Positions 16,767 through 25,741 of a stretch of DNA of 40,315 nt are shown piece by piece (within the stretch, counting starts at the first letter, position 1; each line of letters starts with the position of its first letter). Origin of the DNA: Granulicella sp. (GTDB lineage Bacteria; Acidobacteriota; Terriglobia; Terriglobales; Acidobacteriaceae); contig DAHWOF010000089.1 of assembly GCA_027335345.1 (NCBI GenBank), positions 1 through 40,315 on the forward strand. Direction: 5' to 3'. The notes under the pieces were generated by a model, which saw only the letters and a program-made list of their open reading frames with translations, made no database searches and was not told the origin of the DNA. The translations under genes were made by a program, and so were the position numbers.

Positions 16767-17289
16767 AGATTTTTGCGTGCGAATCGAACCCGGCGCAGCC
16801 GCGTCGAGGCCGGTTGCCGGCAGAGGCGAACTGCCCAACCGGCCCCCGGGCCGCTGAAGCAGCTTCAGCCCGCGTGGCCGACCGAAGTTGAGATCGCAAC
16901 CGCCATCCCTTTGTAGCACCTGCGCCTTGCGAATCTCTCCCCTTCCTGGATGCGGGTGTGAACGAGCCATGCGCAGCCGTCTGCGGCCGATGCATGAAGA
17001 TGGCGCATATTGCGGACGAGCCAGGGCCTGCGATTGAGCCCAGAGCGAGCCGGAAGCGCCGTCCAGGGCCTGAGCAAGAAATGCGGTGCGGTCACCAGAC
17101 GACCCGGCGGTTTTTCAACGCCCAAAGGCTTCAAGCCATTGTTTTATCAAGCACTTAAGCAGCGGCCAGCAGTGGAGCCCGCCCACAAATTCTGCTCAGC
17201 AGGTGGAGTTCGAAGTGTGCGAAAAGCAGACTGCGCTATTCTCCTGATGCATTCTTCCGATACTCAGCTATGTCCCGTGGAGCGCGCGA
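16767..17289. other. 523-bp gap with one hairpin
   Basis: No supported gene. GCTGAAG (16853-16859) and CTTCAGC (16863-16869) form a perfect 7-bp hairpin with a 3-base loop, about 90 bases after the GH15 stop. There is no T run, so it is at best a weak terminator. Confidence 0.45.
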
Positions 17290-18822
17290 GTGTCAGGAAT
17301 ATATTGTCAAGATCTGGTATTCGAGCCGGCTTCTGCTGAAAACGGCTCGCCTTCGCTGGCTGAGGTGATCTCGGCCTTATCCTTTGCTCTGGATCTGACC
17401 GAAGGCGCCGTGCCGGGGCATGCTCTGCGCAGTTGTCTGCTCGGTATGCGGTTGGGGCTGGAAATCGGCTTATCCGATGTCGAACTGGCCGACCTCTATC
17501 ACGCCCTCCTGCTGAAAGATGTCGGCTGCAGCAGCAACGCTGCGCGCATGTGCCAGATCATCGGCGGCGGTGACGATCGTGCGGTGAAGGCCGGCGTAAA
17601 GCTCGAAGACTGGACGCGGCCTTATCAGCCGCGCCTTTCCGCGCTGCGTCTGCTGTGGAGCAACGTGTTGCCGGATGCGAACCCGGCGCGCCGGGCGGCG
17701 CGCATCGTGCAGATTGGACTCGCGCAGCACCGTAACAACGAAGAGATGATTCAGTTGCGTTGCGACCGTGGTGCGAGCATCGTTCGCAAAATCGGCATGA
17801 GCGAACAAACGGCGCTGGCTGTGCGCAGTCTTGACGAGCACTGGGACGGCAGCGGCTATCCGCAACGGCTGCGGGGAACAGCGATATCTCCGCTCGCGCG
17901 TGTCATGGCCGCAGCGCAGCACCTGGATGTCTTCGCGAGCGAGCGCGGCCCTGAACAGGCCATGTTGGTTCTGCGAGAGCGCGACGGGCGTTGGTTCGAT
18001 CCCGAGGTGGTGAAGGCCGCCGAATCCCTGCGCCGGCGGGGCGCCCTGTGGCCGCAGTGTCTACCCCAGGAAGCACAAACCGCCGCAGAGGCGGAACAAT
18101 GTGCACGGTCCGCTGTGATCGATCTTTCTCCCGGTGAGGCGCGGCGAATCTCCGCAGCGCACATCGACTCAATCTGTGAGGCATTTGCCGAGGTAGTGGA
18201 CGCCAAGTCTTCTTATACGTTTCGGCACTCCGTTGGCGTTACGGATGTGGCTTCCCTCATCGCGAATGCCATCGGATTCAACCCAGAGCGGAAGCGTCTG
18301 GTCTATCGTGCAGCTTTGCTGCATGATTTGGGCAAACTCTCTGTTTCCAATCGCATTCTCGACAAGCCCGGAAAACTGGACGATGCGGAATGGTTTGTCA
18401 TGCGGGAGCATCCCAGGCTCACTCGCGTGATTCTCGGTCACGTAGAACAGTTTCGAGAATTGGCGTATATCGCGGGCGCTCATCACGAAAAGCTGGATGG
18501 CACGGGGTATCCCGACCGTCTGAGCGCCGAAGATCTCTCCCTTGAGGCGCGTCTCATAGGCGTTGCGGATGTGTACGGCGCGCTGACCGAGGATCGTCCC
18601 TACCGCCGTGGATTAAGCGCCCATGAGGCACTCAAGATCATGGAGCGCGATGTACCCGCCAAACTGGACAGGAACTGCTTTGAGGCACTGGCTTCCCTTG
18701 TGCAGGGCGACGCTGAGAACGAGCCGCTCGTGAAGTCGGAGAGCATGGCGCAGACGCGTCAGATGGACGCGGCGCCGGTCGCTGTACTGGCCGAGGCCCG
18801 GCTGCCGGCACAAGTGGCTTGA
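17290..18822 (+). CDS. Tandem HD-GYP-type protein with degenerate first half
   Basis: A 510-residue soluble protein. The C-terminal half is a full HD-GYP module: HDLGKLSVSNRILDKPGKL (HD at residues 345-346), HH at 398-399 and EKLDGTGYPDRL (GYP near 406). Such domains usually hydrolyse cyclic di-GMP. The N-terminal half repeats the plan in decayed form: LLLKDVGCSS has Lys76-Asp77 where HD should be, and DEHWDGSGYPQRLRG near 185-193 retains a GYP-like loop. It may be a non-catalytic, dimerising or sensing copy. The start is GTG 17290 with GGAG seven bases upstream. No receiver or membrane segment is present, and no cyclase lies nearby. Confidence 0.88.
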   Translation: MSGIYCQDLVFEPASAENGSPSLAEVISALSFALDLTEGAVPGHALRSCLLGMRLGLEIGLSDVELADLYHALLLKDVGCSSNAARMCQIIGGGDDRAVKAGVKLEDWTRPYQPRLSALRLLWSNVLPDANPARRAARIVQIGLAQHRNNEEMIQLRCDRGASIVRKIGMSEQTALAVRSLDEHWDGSGYPQRLRGTAISPLARVMAAAQHLDVFASERGPEQAMLVLRERDGRWFDPEVVKAAESLRRRGALWPQCLPQEAQTAAEAEQCARSAVIDLSPGEARRISAAHIDSICEAFAEVVDAKSSYTFRHSVGVTDVASLIANAIGFNPERKRLVYRAALLHDLGKLSVSNRILDKPGKLDDAEWFVMREHPRLTRVILGHVEQFRELAYIAGAHHEKLDGTGYPDRLSAEDLSLEARLIGVADVYGALTEDRPYRRGLSAHEALKIMERDVPAKLDRNCFEALASLVQGDAENEPLVKSESMAQTRQMDAAPVAVLAEARLPAQVA

Positions 18823-19076
18823 TCATCCATCTCTTTCTTCCACAGGGCCCCGTCGCCAGGCTCGGATCGTTGGGGTGATCGCCGCACACTGCTTGCCCGC
18901 CACTACCATCGATCGTCAACGCTTTGAGAGAGACCCCTTATGCTGAAGGCTGAACGGCTGCCTGGTTGAAGAACAGGTGACGCAGAAGCGCAGGTGCGGC
19001 CCAAGTGGCTCAGGTTGATCGCGCAGCCACTGCGCCGCGCCTCTTGCCTTCAGCCTCGCGTTCCGTACAAAAACCC

Positions 19077-20909
19077 TTACTCGCCGGCCACTGCCTCCTG
19101 TGCCGATGCCCCTTCAAAGTACTGTTCAATCTCCTCCAGCGTCTTTCCTTTGGTCTCCGGAAGGAAGAACAGCGCTGTGACAAAATAGACCACTCCAAAG
19201 CCGGCAAAGAGCAGGAACATGGAAGAGTAGCCGTGCTGGCTCACCACGGGCAGAAAGATCACCGCCAGCGTGGTTGAAACCATCTGGTTGATCACCAGGG
19301 CAAAGCTCATTCCCATGGAGCGGATTCTGGTCGGCATCAGCTCGGAGAGCGCCAGCCACACGCACACTCCGGGGCCAAGCGCGTAGAACCCGATAAAGCT
19401 GAACAGCGCCAGCGCCACCGCCTCGCCATATTGCGTACTGGGTATCTGGCCGATCCGCGCTCGCTCTATCTTCAGCGGAGCAGTCTGCGCGGCCTTCACA
19501 TCGGCAAATGGATTCTTGAAGAACGCATCCACGGAGTTCGCCGGCACCGTCCCCGCGCGCGTAATGTGGATCGGCGCCGCTCCCTTGTCATCCGAACGCA
19601 CATAGGTGGTCTCGCCGGTAAACCCGCCATAGGAATAAATCACCGCCAGCGAAGCATGCTGGGCAAGCGCTTCGCTGCTGGTGAATCCACTCTGGGCCAG
19701 CAGCTTTGCCGCCATCGCTGGATCAAAGCGCAGCGTCAGCTCCTGCCCTGGTTCCACCATGGACTGCACCGCGCTTCTGCACTCCATCTCGGACCGCTCC
19801 GTATGCCAGAACATGCCGGCCACCACCAGCATGGAGAGCGTCACGCCCGTGGTTCCCAGAATCAGCAGAAACCTGCGGCCTTTCTTGTCCACCAGCAGGA
19901 TGCCGACCACCGTCATCAAAAAGTTCACCGTCGTGAAGAGCACATAGCCCCAATGCGAGGCCAGGTCGGAGAGACCGCTCTGCAGCAGGATGCTGGTGTT
20001 GAACCCGATGATCGAGTTCACTCCGGTGGCCGTGTTGCAGAACAGGATCACGCAGGCCAGCAGAAATGGAACCACATACTTCCGCCGCAGCAGCGAGCCC
20101 TCTGCGTGCTTGTTCGCGTCCCGCTCGTTGGCGATGGCCTGCATCTCGGCAAACTCAAGCTCCGCTCCTGCGGCTGAACGCGAGCGCAGCAGTGAGTTCA
20201 TCGCCCGCTCCAGCCGACCCTTGCGGAACAGCCAGCGCGGGCTCTCGCCCACAAACAGGCTGCCCAGCACAAACAGCACCCCAGGTGGCAATGAGATCCA
20301 GAAGATCCGCCGCCAGGCCTGATCCTCCACATGGAACAGCGTGGCCGCGCTGGCATGCGCCGCTACCGCCTGCACGTGATAGCTGTAGTAGATGCCGATC
20401 AGCGCCGCCGCCACAATGCCAAAGGTGCACAGCCACTGGAAGATCCCCGTCCCTTTGCCGCGCGAGGAAGAGGTCAGGCACTCGGCAAGGTAAAGCGGCA
20501 CCACCACGCCCACAAACCCCGCGCTGGAGCCCTGCAGCAGACGCCCCAGAAACAACGGCCCGTAGCCGTGCGAGAGCGCAATCATCGGAATGCTGATTAC
20601 GAACACCAGGCCGCTCAGCGCCATCAGCGGCTTGCGCCCCATCCAGTCCGCCAGCAGACCCGCAAAGATCGTGGAGAGCACGCTGCCCAGCAGCACCGCC
20701 GCCACAATCACCGAGAGTTGCGCCGCACTCAGCCCAGAGGTCGCCTCCAGATACGGTAGCGCCCCACCGATGATGCCTACATCCACGCCGTACAGCAGTC
20801 CGCCCAGCCCCGCCACGGAGAGCAACAGCAGGTTATAGGCCCTCCGGCTGCTGTCCTGCTCCTCACTACCCCTTGGCCCCGTCGGTACAGCGCAAGATCC
20901 ATGGCTCAT
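19077..20909 (-). CDS. MFS sugar porter with a long periplasmic insertion
   Basis: A 610-residue transporter of the sugar-porter branch of the major facilitator superfamily. Diagnostic motifs are DWMGRKPLM (loop 2-3), the RLLQGSSAGFVGVVVPLYLAE helix-4 block, ESPRWLF in the central loop, DKKGRRFLL (loop 8-9) and PETKGKTLEEIEQYF at the end. Typical members are about 460-500 residues. Here about 115 extra residues (roughly 370-487) sit between predicted helices 9 and 10, on the periplasmic side, with no recognised motif. Substrate is probably a monosaccharide or polyol taken up with protons. ATG 20909 has AGGAG about 13 bases upstream, rather distant. It lies 106 bases downstream of the amidohydrolase on the same strand. 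Confidence 0.9.
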   Translation of the reverse strand: MSHGSCAVPTGPRGSEEQDSSRRAYNLLLLSVAGLGGLLYGVDVGIIGGALPYLEATSGLSAAQLSVIVAAVLLGSVLSTIFAGLLADWMGRKPLMALSGLVFVISIPMIALSHGYGPLFLGRLLQGSSAGFVGVVVPLYLAECLTSSSRGKGTGIFQWLCTFGIVAAALIGIYYSYHVQAVAAHASAATLFHVEDQAWRRIFWISLPPGVLFVLGSLFVGESPRWLFRKGRLERAMNSLLRSRSAAGAELEFAEMQAIANERDANKHAEGSLLRRKYVVPFLLACVILFCNTATGVNSIIGFNTSILLQSGLSDLASHWGYVLFTTVNFLMTVVGILLVDKKGRRFLLILGTTGVTLSMLVVAGMFWHTERSEMECRSAVQSMVEPGQELTLRFDPAMAAKLLAQSGFTSSEALAQHASLAVIYSYGGFTGETTYVRSDDKGAAPIHITRAGTVPANSVDAFFKNPFADVKAAQTAPLKIERARIGQIPSTQYGEAVALALFSFIGFYALGPGVCVWLALSELMPTRIRSMGMSFALVINQMVSTTLAVIFLPVVSQHGYSSMFLLFAGFGVVYFVTALFFLPETKGKTLEEIEQYFEGASAQEAVAGE

Positions 20910-21015
20910 CGTCTATGGTTTCTCCTGAAAAGTTGAGTGGTCTTTCTACCGTCAAACGCATCCCCAGTCGCTACTATCCCCAGCCATTATTGTCCCAGGC
21001 TATGGCTATCCCGAG

Positions 21016-22101
21016 TCAGCGCCGCGGATGCGGCAAAAGCCGCAGCGCGTTCTCCCTGTATACCTTGCGCAGCACATCCTCCGGCAGATCCAGCCCGTAG
21101 ATGCACCAACGTCCCTGTCCGGAAGCATGTGTAGGATACGCAAAGTACTCATCGGCCGTCTCCAGAAACCTGTAATAGAGCCGGTACATCCGCTCTTCCG
21201 GCGTCAAATCCGTACCAAACAGAATCCGATCCGCAAAACGCAAAAAGAACCTTCGCGCCGAGTAAGGCTGCCGGCCCAACTCGGAGGCCCGGGCGCTGAT
21301 GTCCACCAGGACATTCGGGCAGGCCTCCAGCATCCTGGACACTCGCTCCAGATCCTCGCTGTTCTCCGCGATGTGCGCTCCCACAAAGGTGGTTCGCGGA
21401 TGCCGCCGGAACACTCGATCCCTCTGCTCCAGAAGATCGTTTTTGCCGTACTGGCTACCATAAAAGCTCCAATCCGGATGCGCCGCCAGCTCCTCATAGC
21501 GCTCATTGTCGCCATCGATAGGCAGAAAAAAGGCCTCCGGATCCCCGATATGCACCATCACCGGAACGCCTAGCTCGCCGGCCCGGTCAAAGATCGGCGC
21601 CAGCCGCTCGTCGTCCACGCGCACCAGCTCGCCACTGGCGTCGCGGACCGTCAGGCCCAGATCCTTCCATATCTTGAAGCCCACCGCTCCAGCCTCCACC
21701 AGCCGCTCCAGCCGCTCCAGGCTGCGAGCCACAAAGGCCTTGAAGTCTCCCTCCACTCCGTCCCAGTCCATCCATCCAATCGTTGAAAAGCGGCGCGCAT
21801 CCGCCTTGCGATAGCGCTCCATCATCGCCAGCGCCTCCTCGCCCACCTTCATCGTGATGTTCACCATGTGCTCGATCCCACATGCATCCATCACCTGCAG
21901 CACCTGCGCCGGATCCTGCGCATCCAGATGATTGTGATAGTCGATCACCGGAAACCGCGGCAGCCTTACCTCATGCTGCGCTGTCTTCAACATGCTGCGC
22001 GGATGAAACTCGCTCAGGGGCAACGTCACCTGCGCTTTGGCCTGCACCATGGCCACGAACTTGTCCTCTACCTCTTTCACCTTCCCGCCAGCTTCCCGCA
22101 T
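21016..22101 (-). CDS. Amidohydrolase-family (Amidohydrolase_2) TIM-barrel enzyme
   Basis: A 361-residue metal-dependent hydrolase or decarboxylase-like protein. YHNHLD (H56, H58) is the HxH motif at the first barrel strand. Later conserved positions are MVHIGDPEAFF, TTFVGAHIAENSEDL and ILFGTDLTPEE (metal-binding Asp). The C-terminal block WCIYGLDLPEDVLRKVYRENALRLL is common in uncharacterised sugar- or aromatic-degrading members. ATG 22101 is chosen because GGAGAGAG lies directly upstream; in-frame ATGs at 22128 and 22167 are possible. Its position beside an MFS sugar porter and a divergent PfkB kinase suggests a carbohydrate or cyclitol pathway, but the substrate is unknown. Confidence 0.85.
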   Translation of the reverse strand: MREAGGKVKEVEDKFVAMVQAKAQVTLPLSEFHPRSMLKTAQHEVRLPRFPVIDYHNHLDAQDPAQVLQVMDACGIEHMVNITMKVGEEALAMMERYRKADARRFSTIGWMDWDGVEGDFKAFVARSLERLERLVEAGAVGFKIWKDLGLTVRDASGELVRVDDERLAPIFDRAGELGVPVMVHIGDPEAFFLPIDGDNERYEELAAHPDWSFYGSQYGKNDLLEQRDRVFRRHPRTTFVGAHIAENSEDLERVSRMLEACPNVLVDISARASELGRQPYSARRFFLRFADRILFGTDLTPEERMYRLYYRFLETADEYFAYPTHASGQGRWCIYGLDLPEDVLRKVYRENALRLLPHPRR

Positions 22102-22541
22102 CACTCTCTCCGTGCCGCCGAACGCCATCTTCCGCCCCACTCCCGTCCGCGTTCGCCCGCAGTCCACGTCCGTGCAGCCGCGCCAAGAATCCTATGTTAC
22201 CAGCGCGGAGAACGGCATCTGTGCCCTGAATCCGTCCTCGCCGCCGCCGCGGAAGCAGCGCCTCGCTTTCACCACCGCCCGGAGAGAGGCTAAAATCGCG
22301 CTGAGTACTTGTTTTCGCCTCATCCGCATCGTTGCAGGGCGTCCCGAGTTGACAGAACTCCCCAAACCAGCGCCGGCGGAGCCTGCGCTTCCACGTGCTT
22401 GGCCATCCTTCCCTGACCGCCCACGCATCGTGAGGCTTTGCACGGAACCGAGGATCCCTGCTCGTCTCCTTGACTGGAGCGGAGCAGCCTCCTCATACAC
22501 CGGCTGAAGCTTCATCGGCATCAATCACCCGAAGGATTTGC
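22102..22541. other. Divergent regulatory gap, amidohydrolase/PfkB kinase
   Basis: No gene supported. The 440 bases must hold promoters for both flanking genes. TAAAAT near 22290 could be a -10 and TTGACA near 22349 a -35, but they do not pair with good partners. Confidence 0.4.
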
Positions 22542-23522
22542 ATGACCACCTCCGCCGCTAAACCGCTCGACGTTGTCATCGCCGGTGAAACCAATCTTGA
22601 TCTCATCCTTCCGGGCCTTCCGGAAGAACTCCCGATGGAAGTAGAGCTCCTGGCCTCCGACTTCCACATGACCCTGGGCGGATCCTCTTCGATCCTCGCC
22701 CATAACCTCTCGCTTCTGGGCGCCCGCGTCGGATTCGCATCTCTGCTGGGCGACGACGTTATGGGAGAGATCGCCCTCAAGCATCTGGCCGCGTCCGGCC
22801 TCGATACCGCTCACATCGTTCGCCGCGCCAACACCAGGACCGGGGTCACCGTCGTGTTGCCGCACGGCTTGCGGCGTCACATGCTCACATACCCCGGCGT
22901 CACAGAGCAGATCACAGTCTCCGATCTTGACCCCGCGCTGCTCGTCTCCGCCCGCCACTTCCATCTCTCCTCGCTCTTCCTTCAGACCGGCCTCCACGCC
23001 GGCCTTCCCCAACTCTTTGACCACCTCCGCGCGGCTGGCCTCACCCTTTCGCTGGACACCAACGACGACCCCACCGGCCTTTGGAGCGGAGTCCTCCCCA
23101 CGTTGCTGGACAAGATCGATCTCCTCCTGCCCAATGAAGACGAGGTTCAAAAGATCGCCGGCCAGCCCTCGTTGGAAGCAGCGCTGGACGCCCTCGCTCC
23201 GCGCGTTCCGCTCATCGTGGTCAAATGCGGAGCGCGCGGAGCCCTGGTCCAGCGCGGCTCGCGGCGCCAATGGGTTGCCCCCATCCCCATCAATCCCAGG
23301 GACGTCGTCGATACCCTCGGCGCGGGCGACAGCTTCAACGCCGGCTTCCTTCGCGCCTGGCTCGACGGCCTGGACCCCTTGCGCGCGGCAGCCTTCGGCA
23401 ACCTCACCGGCGCTCTCTCCACGTTGCGCCCCGGCGGCGTGGAAGCCTTTCGCGACGTGGCCCTGCGCAGCGCCTTCCTCTCTCGCCACCGGACCGACGC
23501 GCCGCCCGGCTACTTCAGGTAG
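22542..23522 (+). CDS. PfkB-family carbohydrate kinase
   Basis: A 326-residue ribokinase-fold kinase that phosphorylates a sugar or nucleoside with ATP. It opens VVIAGETNLDLILPG, has the GGSSSILAHNLSLLGARVGFASLLGDDVMG substrate block, and ends with the PfkB signature DTLGAGDSFNAGF (about residues 257-269; Asp of GAGD is the catalytic base). LLLPNEDEVQKI is the usual N-E-x-E-like metal site. ATG 22542 follows AAGGA by 8 bases. It is divergent from the amidohydrolase/MFS pair, so a shared sugar route is plausible. Its 3' end overlaps the convergent FrmR-like gene by 13 bases. Confidence 0.92.
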   Translation: MTTSAAKPLDVVIAGETNLDLILPGLPEELPMEVELLASDFHMTLGGSSSILAHNLSLLGARVGFASLLGDDVMGEIALKHLAASGLDTAHIVRRANTRTGVTVVLPHGLRRHMLTYPGVTEQITVSDLDPALLVSARHFHLSSLFLQTGLHAGLPQLFDHLRAAGLTLSLDTNDDPTGLWSGVLPTLLDKIDLLLPNEDEVQKIAGQPSLEAALDALAPRVPLIVVKCGARGALVQRGSRRQWVAPIPINPRDVVDTLGAGDSFNAGFLRAWLDGLDPLRAAAFGNLTGALSTLRPGGVEAFRDVALRSAFLSRHRTDAPPGYFR

Positions 23523-23800
23523 GCTCGCACCAGATCGATCAGGTCCTCGGCCAGTTCGGTCGAGGCCACCGGGTTCTTCCCCGGCGACACCATGTGCAGG
23601 CGAATATGGTCTTCCAGCACCTCAGCCATCAGGCTGTTGATGCCTCCGCGCACATTGGCCAGCAACATCAGCGTGTCAGCACAGTGCTCCTTCTCGGTCA
23701 GCGAGCGCTCGATGGCGTCCACCTGGCCGCGGATCCTGCGAATGCGGGCGATCAGCTTCTGCTGCTCCCGGTTCTGCTCCTCTTTGGACTCGACCGCCAT
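23510..23800 (-). CDS. FrmR/RcnR-like (CsoR superfamily) transcriptional regulator
   Basis: A 96-residue all-helical repressor of the DUF156 family. IARIRRIRGQVDAIERSLTEKEHCADTL contains the key Cys of the fingerprint, and NSLMAEVLEDHIRLHM has two His spaced H-x3-H. CsoR copper sensors have Cys at the second of these positions, FrmR formaldehyde sensors lack it, and RcnR nickel/cobalt sensors have His. This protein therefore combines an FrmR-like body, including the DLIDLVRAYLK ending, with the RcnR-like second His. Start ATG 23800 has GGAGGG about 9 bases upstream; longer in-frame starts reach 23896. No adjacent frmA, metal exporter or chaperone gene is seen, so the target is unknown. Confidence 0.88.
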   Translation of the reverse strand: MAVESKEEQNREQQKLIARIRRIRGQVDAIERSLTEKEHCADTLMLLANVRGGINSLMAEVLEDHIRLHMVSPGKNPVASTELAEDLIDLVRAYLK

Positions 23801-24293
23801 CGCAACCATCCCTCCGCGCATCTTCCGGCGAAACTCCTGCCTGGCAGGCTCCATGCCTTCCTGCGCTCCTGGCGGATATTCCGCAGAGACCAGCATAGAA
23901 CACTCTCGTGCCTGTCAGGTCTTTCCGGCGTCGGCCGGATTCGGAAAGAGCCAGGGCAGCATCCGTGCGCCCTTTGGCGAATGGGGCCTCCACCGCGGGC
24001 TGCCCCAGCCTCGGCTGAAGCTCAGCGTGTGTAAATTGGTCTTGCCGGCCAACACTCTCCCAGCGAACGGCCTACGGCCGCTCACATGCGCCTGTTCGCT
24101 GTTAACCAGCGGGCTGGCCAGCTCTTGCTTCCTAGCCTTTCCTTTGCCGGCGGTGGTACGGTAAGCTCGTTTCACCACGGTTCTCCCCATAACTTTTACC
24201 GCGGCTCTCCTTGCAAAATGGTTGACAACCGAATTGTTCCAGGACCGGGCCGAACTGCCTCTCAACTTTCAACGATGGATGGGACATCCTCGA
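23801..24293. other. Divergent gap between the FrmR-like gene and the GH16 gene
   Basis: No supported gene in about 490 bases. It should contain the promoters of both genes and the FrmR-like operator. I could not pick out a convincing GC-tract palindrome of the type used by this family. Confidence 0.4.
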
Positions 24294-25448
24294 ATGACTC
24301 CAGCAACGAACACGCCGCAGACGGTCCGGGCAGTTTTCCGTCAGTGCCTGAAGGCTGCGGGAATCTGTCTTTTGATCGGCTGCAGCTCCACCGGCAGCGC
24401 GACATCCACCAGCGGCTCCAACACTCAGGCTGCTGCAACGCCCACCCTGACCACCAGCGCCGCGCTCAACGGCGCACAGGTGGTCACGCTCTCGTCTCAG
24501 ACTTCGGGCGCCACCATCTACTACACCACTGACGGCTCGTCCCCAACCACTGCCTCGCCGGTCTACGAAGCGCCGTTTCTGGTGGACTCAAACCTTACGG
24601 TCAACGCGATGGCTGTGGCCCCTGGCTACTCGAACAGTGCTGTCTCCAGCCAGAGCTTTGCGCCGAACATCCCCTCCGGAACGCTGGTGTGGAGCACCGA
24701 CTTTTCCAACGCAACCAGCGCCAATGGTCAGCCGAATCCGTCTGTCTGGACCTATGACACGGGTGCGGGCGGTTGGGGTAACAACGAGCTGGAAGATTAC
24801 TGCGCATGGAACTCGTCCGCAGCGCCCTGCTCATCTTCCGCTCCCAATGTCTACGTCGGCGCCGACGGGTATCTGCATATCGTCGCCGAGCAACCATCGG
24901 CAGGCAGTTATACCTCGGCCAGGATCAAGACCCAAGGGCTGTTCAGCTTCCAGTACGGTCGCATCGAATTTCGTGCCGAGGTCCCGGAAGGGCAAGGCCT
25001 TTGGCCAGCAGCCTGGCTGCTCGGCAACAGCGTCGCCACGGTGAATTGGCCGGCCTGCGGTGAGATGGATGTGCTGGAGCGCGTGAACGCGGCAACTTCG
25101 CCAGACTGGAACAAGGGCTCGATTCATGGCGCAGGATTTACCGGCAATAGCATCGGCACGGTATACGACTTTCCTGCCGGTCAGACTGCGGCTACGTGGC
25201 ACACCTACGGCATGATCTGGAGCAAGAGCGCTGTCTCCTATTACATTGACAACCCTACGAACACCTATGCCACCTTCACGCCATCCAGCCTGAGCGGCCT
25301 GAGCGGCGCAGTCTGGCCCTTCGATAGCGGACCGGCCTTCATCCTCCTCAATCTGGCCGTCGGTGGCCAATGGCCAGGAGCGCCCAATAGCAGCACCGCA
25401 TTTCCGGCGCAGATGCTGGTGGACTACGTGCACATTTACACCAATTGA
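24294..25448 (+). CDS. GH16 beta-glucanase-like lipoprotein with CHB_HEX_C domain
   Basis: A 384-residue lipoprotein. LLIGC (Cys30) is a lipobox, followed by a Ser/Thr-rich linker. Residues about 50-125 form a chitobiase C-terminal-like beta module (SGATIYYTTDGSSPTTASPVYEAP...VNAMAVAPGYSNS). Residues about 135-384 are a GH16 domain: W-YDTGAGGWGNNELEDY, FSFQYGRIEFRAEVPEGQGLWPAAWLLG, then GEMDVLE (about 257-263), with the catalytic ExDxxE arrangement, and WHTYGMIWS. The likely substrate is laminarin or another beta-1,3(-1,4)-glucan at the cell surface. The ATG at 24294 has a GGATGGGA site; alternatives at 24279 and 24222 do not change the mature protein. Confidence 0.93.
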   Translation: MTPATNTPQTVRAVFRQCLKAAGICLLIGCSSTGSATSTSGSNTQAAATPTLTTSAALNGAQVVTLSSQTSGATIYYTTDGSSPTTASPVYEAPFLVDSNLTVNAMAVAPGYSNSAVSSQSFAPNIPSGTLVWSTDFSNATSANGQPNPSVWTYDTGAGGWGNNELEDYCAWNSSAAPCSSSAPNVYVGADGYLHIVAEQPSAGSYTSARIKTQGLFSFQYGRIEFRAEVPEGQGLWPAAWLLGNSVATVNWPACGEMDVLERVNAATSPDWNKGSIHGAGFTGNSIGTVYDFPAGQTAATWHTYGMIWSKSAVSYYIDNPTNTYATFTPSSLSGLSGAVWPFDSGPAFILLNLAVGGQWPGAPNSSTAFPAQMLVDYVHIYTN

Positions 25449-25719
25449 AAGATTCCGCCGGCCTGGCAACAGGCGGCAGAAGCTAAGCCAGAATCAGCAG
25501 TCCCAAAACTTCCGGCCATGGCCACCTCGCGAGTCTGCTTGGCGACCGCATCGAGCGCACCTATCCGCATGAGCGTGTTGTTGGTAGACGCCACATGCGA
25601 GGCCCGCGCCCGCCCGGCCATCAACTCGTAGAGCGGCTCACGAATCCGCTTGGCCATCTTCGCCGCGCTCATCCTGCCGGCCTCCGGCCGGAACAGGCCT
25701 GACAGTCCGTCACAACAGC
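25449..25719. other. Gap between convergent GH16 and sulfatase-like genes
   Basis: A minus-strand open frame (25436-25672, 78 codons) spans most of it, overlaps the GH16 end and has no ribosome site I trust. It may be a remnant or chance frame. Nothing else is seen. Confidence 0.35.
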
Positions 25720-25737
25720 CACCGCCCTCAGGCGGTG
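25720..25737. terminator. Hairpin between convergent genes, possible terminator
   Basis: CACCGCC (25720-25726), loop CTCA, GGCGGTG (25731-25737): a perfect 7-bp GC-rich stem. It sits 5 bases past the sulfatase-like stop. There is no strong T tract on either strand, so termination may be weak or bidirectional. Confidence 0.5.
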
Positions 25738-25741
25738 ACCT

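Noticed and set aside
25436-25672. 78-codon minus-strand frame between the GH16 and sulfatase-superfamily genes
   Set aside because: It overlaps the GH16 3' end antisense, has no convincing ribosome site and matches no family I know.
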